Shown here piece after piece: positions 26,801-38,800 of a DNA stretch of 64,000 bases. The number at the start of each line of letters is the position of its first letter. Positions within the stretch are counted from its first letter, which is position 1. The stretch comes from Planococcus citri. Its lineage: Eukaryota > Arthropoda > Insecta > Hemiptera > Pseudococcidae. A program made the translations under genes and the position numbers. The stretch lies in NCBI RefSeq assembly GCF_950023065.1, contig NC_088677.1, positions 34,307,230 through 34,371,229 of the forward strand. The letters run 5' to 3'. The notes beneath the pieces are model-generated. The model saw only the letters and a list, made by a program, of their open reading frames with translations. It did no database searches and was not told the DNA's origin.

Positions 26801-29800
26801 TGGATCTAAATCAGGTCTAAAAACAAATCAAATCCGATCAAAACTTTGATCTAACCAGATTTGGTCTGATCAAATCGGATCTGGATCAGGCCAGTTCTGA
26901 ACAGATCCTATCATTTTCTGCTGGATTATAGATGATTGCTGTTTTTTTAAAAGTTATACAGAAAGTGAGAAATCATTCACTACCCGGCAGAAGATAATGA
27001 TCTCAGCTGATCTGATCAGATCGGATCAAAATCCGTACTTTCCCTGGATTTCCGTAATCAGATCAAAGTTTTTAGATATTATACTTATCGGATTATTCGA
27101 ATCCAATAAGGAAGACCTGATTGGGTCTAAATAAATCTGAACAGATCTCATGTCAGACCTTATTGATCTCAGATTAAATCAGACCTGATCAAACCGGATC
27201 TTTGCTAGATGCCCTTACAAGGGAACCTCTTGAGGTGTCACACTCCGATTTCAACGGGACCGCGATTTTTGGAAAGAGCATAGTCTAAAACCCCCAAAAC
27301 CAAATTTTCAGCTGTCCAAGTTCATTTTTTGATTTTTTCAAAATTGAATGTTTTTGGCGATTTATGTTTTTTTAAAAAAAAGTACGTGCTTGATCAATAA
27401 AAATGGTCAAAATAAGTCCTAAAACTAATATTAATTACCCAAATCCAAATTTCACCATTTCCAGCCATTCTCTGGAGCCTCCAGCACGATTTTTCAATTT
27501 CTCCAGAATTTTGAATTTGCTCCAGATTCCAGAAGGCGTGAATATGAAGGGAAGGCTCCAGAATGGCTGGAAATTGTAAAATTTCGATGAGGGGGGGGGG
27601 GGGGTAGTTTTGGACAAAATACAGCGATTCGCTGCATTTCATAAATGTCCACACAAACGGAAAATTTTTGATTTTTTTGATTTTTTAATTTTGAAAAAAG
27701 CTGGTCAAAAAGCCTTTTTTGAGGTATCACTCTCAAAATCGGCTCAAACGTAGATAAACTCGTTAAACAGGTCGACTGTAATATACAACTCGATTTTTAG
27801 CTGCCTAACTTCATATTCACCGTTCACGCCTTCTGGAGCAAATTCAAAATTCTGGAGAAATTGAAAAATCGCGCTGGAGGCTCCAGAATGGCTGGAAATG
27901 GTGAAATTTGGATTTGGGGGATTAATATTAGTTTTAGGACTTATTTTGACCATTTTTATTGATCATAAGTACGTACTTTTTTTTAAAAAAAAGCATAAAT
28001 CGCCAAAAACAGTCAATTTTGAATTTTCAAAAATTCGCCAAAAATCGAAAAATGAACTTGGGCAGCTGAAAATTTGGTTTTGAGGATTTTAGACTATGCT
28101 CTTTCCAAAAATTGCGGTCCCGTTCGAATCGAAGTGTGACACCTAAAGAGGTTCCCTTGTTAGATCTATTCAGATCTGATCAAACCCAATACTTCCGACA
28201 GCTGATTTGATCTGACCAGATCCAATCAGGTCTGAACTGATCTAATCTGACCTAGCCAGGTCTAATTTCGGATACGGAGAATTTCTGCTCTGTATCTGAT
28301 CAGATCTGATCTGGTGTGATCAAGATCAGATCAATTCAGATCTGGTCAAATCCAATCAGATCTAAACAGATGTAGTCTTATTAAAAATGTGATCTGATCA
28401 CGTCTAATCAAATCTGGTCTGGTCAAATTGGATTCATGAAATGTCCGGATCTGAATCTGATCAGACCTGATCATATCCAATCATTTAGGTACTACTACTA
28501 CTACTACTTACAAAAACTTACAAAGTGATACTCATATTCACAAAATTTGAATGAAAGTTTACTCCATGACTCACAAAATGTATCGGTAGGCAATCGCTAA
28601 TCAATTTATAGTTCTGTTTGTGGACACTTTTACCTCGATTTCGCTCACAAATTCATCCTTGCGTATTACCTACGTGTTGCACTGCGGATAGTTTTATTCG
28701 CGCTATTAATTAAAATTCGAAACCGATCGTCAATTATCGTAAAAAGAAAACAATCGGCATACCTACCTGTACCTACCATAATATTATCTTACAGTATTTA
28801 TTTACCTATACCTACGTAGCATATTTGCGACAAAACGCTTATTTGAATTTTTAATCAACGTTTTAAACCCATATACTTAATGACGCTGATTTTACGACTT
28901 AATCGCTTAATTAGTTTTACCTTTACTGTTACAATTATATAATATGCGCGAGATTTTTTTCGATTTTAAAGCATTTACGTTTGTTAATTCGCCAACATGT
29001 AACGGTATAACGGGTATTTGCGGCTTAAAACTTCTTGCGGTACTGCGGTAAAAGCAAAAATTGGCTATCATTCGCTGGATCTTGGTTTTAGAGGTGTTGC
29101 GAGTAGATAGGTTCGTGAATATGAAAATACTCGCTAGCGCAGGGGATTATAGTCTGGGCGTTGGTATGATTGGTAAATTTGAAATAACTGTTTGGTGTAT
29201 TTTAGAATCGTGTATATAGCCTATGCATGAATGTATAGGATGAATATGACTTCACAAAATTTCAATACACTCGTTTATGTTATGCTGATCTTTTGAATGA
29301 ATTCCCGACTCTGACCAAGTACGTATGTACCTCTAGCGCATAATGAGAGACGTTTGCGATGAAAGATGAATCATCTACTAATACAGCTACATTGTTTCCA
29401 TTCAACTTTGAAAAATTTCATTCCTTCGACTGGAATCAGTTGTCTTTTTTCATCTTTTCTTATCCGTGATTTACGAGCGTGATTCGAAAGAAAAATACTT
29501 ACATTCAGTTGACCGGAAATCCTCTCAACACGAGTGTGTAATTGCTGTTGAAAAATAAAGGCGAATGCATTGGAGCTCAGCACTGGGCAATGTCTAAGAA
29601 CGATTCCACTAACCAATGAGAAGTTATCCAGCGTGAACAAAGTACCACACGACTTAAGAATACCTATATACTCGTACTTGGGTATTTGCAGCAGCGAGCA
29701 TGGTGGTTCAAGTACACGTATAGAAATGGTTAATTTTAATTGTACCGCGGATAAAGGAAAGAGAATCTTAATGCAATTAGAAAATTCAACCGAGCACGGC

Positions 29801-32800
29801 TAGATAGTACCTACGTTTGTAGGTACATTACTCGTTCGAGTGGGTAGGTCTGCAGGAAAACTGAAATGAAAACACAACGATGATGACGAGGATTTCAATA
29901 TATTCGAACAATAACCTTACCTATACTCGAATCGCGAAAATTTATAATTTACTATAAATTTTACGATCTCTGAATGGGAGTAAAAATTTACCATTCCATT
30001 GCCACATTATCCTTTGCACTTCATCTTCGAGTGATCGTTTGTCGATCGATAACTCTAGCGTTTTGGTGGTAGCGTTGAATAAATCAAACTTCAAGCTTTC
30101 GTTGTGATTCTTCAGGTTATCGTATCTTTTCTGTTCCTGTTTTAGTTTTTTCTCTAGCAAAGCTTTCATGGAAATAAGCGTCTGTTTTTCATCGGTCAAA
30201 AAAGCGAAATTACGCATCAGTTCTTGGCTTTGTTGAGTCGCATCGATGACCGCGGCGATTGGCGAAGGCGAATGCGCTTGGTAAGTTTTGACGACGTCGA
30301 CGGATGCTTCATTTTCATCGTCATCACCGTTGAGGTAAAATTTCGGCCCGTTATCCGGATATAGTTTTATATTGCCGACATTTTCTTGTTTTATTGATAA
30401 TTTGCTACGTGCTCGCGGTGATAGAGTTAATACGACCTGTGTTGCGAAAGGTTTTGCAATGTCGATGACTCTTTTTGATTGGAATAGACTACTGTGACAG
30501 TCTTCTTCGTCGTCCTTCTGGTTTTGACGCCTTTTTCCGATGTATTTGCCGGACTTATGAATCCTCGTAAATGGTATGACAAGATTCGGCTGATCTTGGA
30601 TACGGTACGAAATTCTCATTATCAATAACACCGTTTACACGAACTGCATCTCGGATTAGTACGAGATTATTTTCCATAGAAATACGAGCATGTCGAAAAC
30701 GACCTGGGTCTTTGGGTCAGTTTGTCTGATGTTCATTCAGCATCAGTGGGGCGCATTTTTTGTCGAGTCAGCTTCTGTAACGATACCTACCAACCTAATA
30801 ATTCCAGAAGAACTTGGGAATAATCATTAATCTCGTCGTATAAACCACGAAGATGCAGTGGGATAAACATTTTAAAAGATTATTCAAATATAAAAATAAA
30901 GTATTAAATACACCTATCAACTTTTATAGGTAGGTACGTACGTATTAATTCGAGTAGATATTGATAGATCTAGGTATCTGCATCAGCATGAAAGGACGCA
31001 GTTAGTACTGTTTCCCTCGTAGAAAAAATTATCATATCATGAAGGCGCGTTAAACCTGAAAACCTCATTCATCTGATGGCAATGATATTTTTAAATAAGT
31101 TATTCGAATTTCTACCCGAATAACGATCATGTTCATGGTATTATAAAATGAAGGAAAATACAAATATTTAACCGCGAGTACCAACTTATGGGTAATTAAA
31201 TTACTTTCAAATTAAATTATACATACTGCTGGTACTTCTGCTATTATTTTTTATATCGCGCTTTACTTTTCCAGTAGACGATTAACGCTACCTTGAACAT
31301 GCGAACTATTAATTATAGTTAGTGTTTCGAGTACCTAACCATTTTTAATTACATAAAATTATAAATTTATCGAATTTTTTCGCGTATAGTATTAATTTTA
31401 GAAAGTAAACGTTGAAAGTATCTGTGCATACTGTTATACGTATGTGTTAGATGAAAGAGGGAATTCCTAACGATGCGATATTCGACTTGCAAATTATGAT
31501 ATGTTAAGGACCTTACCTACTGGTAGGTACTAGGTACTAGGTACATAACACACTAACATTAATTAGGTATGAATAATGCCGCTCGGGTACATTGTAACAT
31601 TGCTTTGAGGTCAATAACAGAATAAGTAAACGTGATTTTTTTCAGGGCTATAGTCTTAAGGAAAGTGAAGCTTCTCGGGAATTTTTTCAGCGCTGAAGAT
31701 TTCTGAATTGAATTTAGATTTTTTTGTAGGTACCTACTACCTACCTTTGAATTACTGAATTTAGCTTTGTAAGACTGTGAAACTTATGGTACACGGTCAA
31801 GGAAGCTAAAAAATTTGGATAGATTTAGCCAAGCCTTAATTTAATGTTTGGTTACTAGATTTTGTAATTCTTGAAAATTTTGGTGGATTTGATAAATTAC
31901 AAAATTTGGTGAGGTTTGCAAATGCAAAAAATTCAAAGATTAGGTAACCTTATAAAATCTAAAATTTGGTTACGTTTTACCAAAACTCAAAAATATAGAG
32001 GGGTTCGTTGAAGCTTGAAATTTGGTAAGTTTTGTGAACTTCGACTTTGTCAGGTTAGTCAAGTTTGATGAAACTAAAGAATCTAGGGTTTGTTAAACCT
32101 CGGAAATTTTGACAAGTTTGGAAAATAAACTCAAGAGAGATTTGGTGAAACTCGACAATTTTGATAAAAAGAGGATGTATAGGAATGCCTAAAACTCTGT
32201 TAAGACATTCTGAATAATGTTCCTTTTAAAAATGCATTGTATGAAGCTCATAATTTTGTGCGCTTTTGACCATAGTATCAAATGAACAAAAAAGTGAAAA
32301 ATGATAATAGCTGAGGTAGTCCAGTCGGTAAGGGGTTGGACCCAAACAAAATTGCTAACAAAGATTTTTTTGCTTTAAAATGTCCAGGAGGGTGTCCTAA
32401 ACAACATATGTGGACCCGTACCCGATCCACCTGGAGCCTTTCCCCCCACGGTGGATTTTAGCCCCCCAAAACACGTTTTTCGACATTTTCTCCCCCGCAT
32501 TGCATTTTAGCAAAAATATGTGGAAAGACAAAAGAATCTACGCCAAATTTCCGATCTAATGATGTATCAACTTTCCTTGTACGTTCAAGGGGGGTGGAAC
32601 TAAAACCATTTAAAAAAGGGGGGTTTCCTGAAAAATACATAAAGGCTATAGGCGCCTAAGAGGGGTGAAATGGTCTCCGAAAGTGTTCGAGTTGATATTA
32701 GCATGGAAGGTGAGTACCATAGAGAAACTTCCGCATGAAAAATTTTAGATCCACACCCCCTCCCCTTTTTGGAGAGCCCCCCTTTTCTGAAATTTCAATA

Positions 32801-35800
32801 ACACTTTTCTCAGCCCCATTTCAACCGAGTTTGAAAATTTTTCTGGAAGTTGTGTATGTCCTTAGTAGGTATCCCCACAAAAATTTTCAACCCCCTCCCG
32901 TCATATTTACCCCTCAAAATGGTGTAAAAACGTGTCTGAGGGAGGGTTGGGGTAAAATGGGAATTTTGGGGAAAATAACCAAGTATTAATAAGTAGGGTG
33001 TCCGTTTCTTATGATTCGATACCACTGAGCACGAATATGATGTCAGATTTTTTGCTACCCTCATCTAACTCTCTCCAGAGCACGTAGTCCCTTCAATTTT
33101 CACTATTGTTAAAAAGCATAAAAAATGAAAAAACGCTATTTTGAGGGGTAAATATGAGGGGAGGGGGTTGAAAATTTTTGTGGGGATACATACTAAGGAT
33201 ATACATGACATACTGCAAAATTTTCAAAGTCGGTCAACATGGGGCTGAGAAAAGTGTTATTGAAATTTCAGAAAAGGGGGGCTCTCCAAAAAGGGGAGGG
33301 GGTGTGGATCTAAAATTTTTCATGCGGAAGTTTCTCTATGGTACTCACCTTCTATGCTAATATCAACTCGAACACTTTCGGAGACCATTTCACCCCTCTT
33401 GGGCGCCTATAGCCTTTATGTATGTATTTTTCAGGATACCCCCCTTTTTTAAATGGCTTTAGTTCCACCCCCATTGAACGTACAAGGAAAGTTGATACAT
33501 CATTAGATCGGAAATTTGGCGTAGATTCTTTTGTCTTCCCACATATTTTTGCTAAAATGCAATGCGGGGGAGAAAATGTCGAAAAACGTGTTTTGGGGGG
33601 CTAAAATCCACCGTGGGGGGAAAGGCTCCAGGTGGATCGGGGACGGGTCCACATATGTTGTTTAGGACACCCTCCTGGACATTTTAAAGCAAAAAAATCT
33701 TTGTTAGCAATTTTGTTTGGGTTTGCCCCCATAAAGTGCTTTACCGACTGGACTAAGGAGGAAATGATTGGATCTGATCAGCTCTGATGTGATCTAATCA
33801 TATCTGGTCAGATTCAAGCAGGTCTCCCTTTCCAGTCTGAGTCTGATCACTAATCTGATCAAAATTTTTATCCGATCAGATTCTAAGATGTCCGAAGCTG
33901 ATCAGATCCTGTCATTTTTCACTGGGAACAGATTTTTTTTCTTTTGTGAATTTTATGCAATTTTCACCAATTTTACTGACATTTTTAATCAATTCTTGGC
34001 TATTTACAGTGTTTTTGATGCTTTTAGGGTAATACGCAGGTAACATGGGGAACATAAGTTCAAACTCTTCCTGAATGAAGAGAAATTGATGAAAAATGAA
34101 AATTTTTGCGACATTCGAAAATTCAAACATTTACCCATCTGTGATAAAAATTGTGGACACTAAAAATCATGTTTACTATTTTTAATTTTTTTTTGAAAAA
34201 AAAGTTCAAAATCGACGTTCTTGAAAAAGTGCAGGTAATATGGGGTACCAATAAAAACTACAATAAAATGACTTTTAAAAAGCCAAAACTTATTTTTTTT
34301 CCCAGTTTTTACATTTATGTCACGCACAAACCATGGTTTCCCATGATTTTATTCATAATTTTTTGATTTTTCGAAAAAATTGTTGAAAATTCACCAAAAA
34401 ATGGCAGTAATATGAAGTATTTGTAAAAATGAAAATAAACGAATAAAACAAACAGGAAAATGATTTTTATTCATCATTTTTACACTTGTTAGTCTTTTGG
34501 TTCTTTTTTAGGCATTTTTGGTTCAGAACATGTCAAAAATCTGCGAAAAAACAAGGTACCCAATATTACCAGCATGTGAAAATTTCAACGCCAAAAATGT
34601 TCTATTTTTTTTTCAATTCAGAAAAACGACTCACTGAAAAAGTAAAGTATGAAATAGATAATAAAATCATGGCTCTTTCCGGCACTCTACTTGAAATTTC
34701 AAAAAAATATGTATTTTTTGCGAAAATGTTCAAAAAACTTGACGTATTTGTTTTGGGGTTGCATGAAAAAGTCACCACCGACTAATAAAAAAGAGTACAC
34801 GTGACCAATCGCCTCCGGGTCTGATCAGATCATCTTAGAATCATTTAAAAACACTCCCTCAATTTTTTCCTGTTGGATAGCACCCATAGAATACGAAAAA
34901 AGCGGGTACCCCATACTACTAGCAACCCCATATTACCTGCTTTTACCCTACTTGTAATCAGGAGAGGTTTCAACAATGTTTTATAAAAATTTCGCTTACA
35001 TTTGTCAAATTTTACTACTTAATGTCATTAGCTGGTACCTACCTACTTTTTGGAAATTTTTCACTGATTTAAAATTTTTTTTTCATGTTTTTATGTCATT
35101 TTAATGTGCATTCAACACTTTTTCGTGCAACTTTTGTCAAATTTTGCTCAACTTTGACCATTTTTTTGATAGATTTTTCCTGTTTTTTGTTCATTTTTAG
35201 TGATTTTTTGTTTTTTGTTTGTTTTGTACAGATAATTTTAACTGGTTTTCAATATAATTTTTTTTAAAACTTTTTTTTACAGTTTACGTCAAATTTTGTG
35301 TGGAAATTTAAATATTTTCTGATCATTTTCAGTGATTTTAATGTACTTATTCATACCTTTTCTGACGTTTTCAATTTTTATGCAATTGTAATTGAATATT
35401 CCATCATTATTTTGTTCATTTTTAGATGTAAGCAATTTTTTTTTAAAAAAACCATTTTTAAAAATTATTTTCTTCAGTCAGTTTTTTTTTTCAATTTGGA
35501 AAAATGCATTGATTTTTAATTTCTTTGAAGTTGCTCATAATGATGTACATATTTCGAGTTATACCTATGTATTAGTCTAGACATAAATTTTTGCCGCTTC
35601 GGTGATCCAGAAGAGGGTTCAGGGGTTCCCAAAATCAGGCAATTCAATTTTTCTAGTAAAAATTTTTAAATATACTCGTAGAAAAAATTTACAAATTTGG
35701 TCCAAATTCGGGTTGATAGTGTGGTTCGACTTCTTTTATAATATTTATGTATTTCTAGAAAAAATTTTTGGCCAAAATTGACTAATTCAGGCTGGAAAAA

Positions 35801-38800
35801 TCATGAAAATTGGTTTATTGCATTTTTGAAGGTCATCTACTAGGTGAGATACTTACACAATTTTTTTCATCATAATTTCACCTCTGAAAGAACTTACTGA
35901 AACCTAAAAGTGCCGTTTGAAAGCTAAAAATGCGCGTTTTACCCAGAAGATATGATTGAAAAAATTTCAATAAGTTTCATTTAACGTCTCTGCAAGTTTG
36001 AAAAAATTCGGTTGACAACTATCAAAATGGAAAATTTGAACTGAAATTGCAGTTTCACTCCTTTTGAAGGGGTTATAGGTGATTTGGCCATCTGAAATTT
36101 TATCATGGGGGTTTTAGATCATAAGGAATAATTTCCGTCGGTTAGTTTCAAACTTCGAGGACAAGGCCAAATCGCCTATTTTACCTGGCTATGTTCTTTT
36201 CGAGTTATCCTAATAATCGTCCTCAGATGAAAGCTCAATTTTTAGCTGTCCTAATCAATTTTCCCTCTTGTGGAACATGTAAGTAGGTATCCGAAAATAA
36301 CGAAGATCGGTTTCATAAAAAATGAAAAAACTTGAACTTTTGAAGGACGAATAAAATAGGTAGGTAGGTACGAGCAGTGAACATTATGATTTACAAAGAC
36401 AAACTCGTTTTACTCAAAACGTCGAAAGAGTTCATTCGAATAAGTCTAGGTACCATATTGGATTAAAACATAATAGCTGTTAGAGTGCTCGATAAGAATT
36501 GCATTGAGTCATCTAATTACAGTAATGTTCGCATTGTCTTTACACGCATTCGATACTATCCTGGCTCTCCAGCGATAAAGTTCACACCGCGAATATGTTA
36601 CTTACGTATTTGTTATCAGCAAAATTATATGTAATGTACTTGAAAACAGCATAGGTTATGTATGGTTAGGGTACCTATTAATACTAAGTTATGCTGGTCG
36701 CGACTAAAATTGGGTGTTATCACTTGCAGACTCGCCTAAACAGAAATCTACACACTTTCTCTTTTCAAAACATTAATTGCAACAGATTTAATCAACTTGC
36801 ACCGTACCTGTTGGCGATTGCTTCCATTATTCATTCGTGACTCTTTGATATTGTATTTTATTTTGTAAAATGTTTCCAGGTGCGTATATATAAGCAGGCA
36901 GGTAATAGGCATTCGTATACATATTTGTACCAATAACCCAGCTCGTTACCTAAGAGTAATTATTTTTCATTACCTCAGAAAAAAATTTAACGCTTCCATA
37001 TTACCTACCTACCTACATTGTTGTAAAGGTATAATTCGGCATATTTGGCTGAGAATAAAAATGTAACCTATGGCCATTTTAATGGCGTAAAATTTGCATG
37101 CAATAAAATATCGCATCGCGAAAGTGTTATAGAAATTATTTCCAGTGAATGTGTGGGTAATTTTACCCCATCATTGAAAGAGCATATCTACCTATCGAGC
37201 TATTTTATGGAACGACAGGTCAATCCAACATCCTACCATACCTATTCTATACGATTATCAATTTCATCTTTTAATTTTTTTTTTCGTGAATTAACATGTA
37301 GAAGGTATCGTATAAAAATACACATAAACGAAATTCACTCATAGGAGTATTTTGGTAGTAAAATAGGTATACCTGACGACAGTGAGTCCACCGAGCGAGG
37401 ACCGATACCTCCCGGTGATAATATACGAGTATATACACATATCATAAACGATTTTTACAAACCATAGCCTACCTATACTTATAATATCGCCGGATTTATA
37501 ATACCTACATACCCAAGTATTTATTACAAGTGTGTTATGAAAGTTGAAAAACTTGTCGCATGGCTTTTCTAAAAATAGTATCGTGGACTCATTCTTTTTT
37601 ACCCGAAAAGAAAAAAATATAAGCTAGATATGAATGAAGACGTTTATACAAAGTCGAATAATAACCATCAAATATACATCTTCTCGGTAAATTATTAATA
37701 CAATTCACGCAACAAGGTGTAGAGATACCGATGTGCATTCATACAGGGTGTCCCGTTAAACTACTGGCACATTTCGAATTTAAATACACTAAGGGGTGGG
37801 AGAGCTGGGAGGGGGGACTTATAGGCATACCTGAAGACTGGCAGGAGTGGCTCAATTTGATACCATGAGTGCAAAAATTGAAAGCTATCATTTGAAAATT
37901 TGAAAAAATTACTGTGAAAACCTTTTTTAGCTTGTTTTTAACTAACCAATTTTAAGAATGTGATTTAATTTTGATCAAAATCTATGAAATGAAGTAGCTT
38001 GTTGATTGTTGATAATTTGAAAGATATTTTTTAGACTTGGCTCTTGTGATCCCCTTTCTTTTTGAAACCAAAAAATTAAAAATGACGTGTGATGTGTCAT
38101 TTGTTAGGTTTTCGAGGGAGCTGAAATCAAATACCTTATCCAGAAATTTTTTGGAAATAAATTTTATGATAGAAATTCTGATTTGATTAGATCCGGTCAG
38201 ATTCCATCGTGTCTCCTCTGTTATAAATTCGATTAAGTCTGAACAAATCTAATCCATCAGAACTTTGATTTGACTAGATCATTCTGATGGGATCCCATTT
38301 TGGGCTGGAGAATTTTATGAAACTTTCAGCTATTCTCCATCACTGTTTTTCATTATCTTATCGACGCCCTTTTTCCTATCCTATCGTACCTACATCTCGA
38401 ATTTTTTCCTTCTTCCTCCCCTCAACCATCTCAATTGACAAAATTCTATCTGCGCTATCCTCATTAAGCATAGTAAACACGTTTGATAGGACACCTTGTA
38501 TGCAAAACATATACCAGCCTTCTGAGTGTAATATTATCCCGACTATAGGCCTACCTCGAAATATCTCCACCAGCTCCTTGTCCATATTTTGTACGTTAAT
38601 TAAACAAAAAAATATTATATAAATAAAATAGCCATAAAACGAATAATTTATGATTGAAATTTTCAACGTTAACCGCATTTTGGTACGTACTTCCCAATAT
38701 AATCATTTGTAATAGGCGATATGGGCGCTTTATGAAAATGAATTTCTCTATTAGAAGTACTACGAGATAGAAAATCTGGCTAACGTGTAAATTTATAACG

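Noticed and set aside
27394..28083. Several overlapping open frames of 60-86 codons on both strands
   Set aside because: They mirror each other because the region is a long inverted repeat; codon content follows the repeat, not a protein.
32458..33604. Identical 60-codon frames on opposite strands
   Set aside because: They are the two arms of foldback element B, differing by a few bases, and not duplicated genes.
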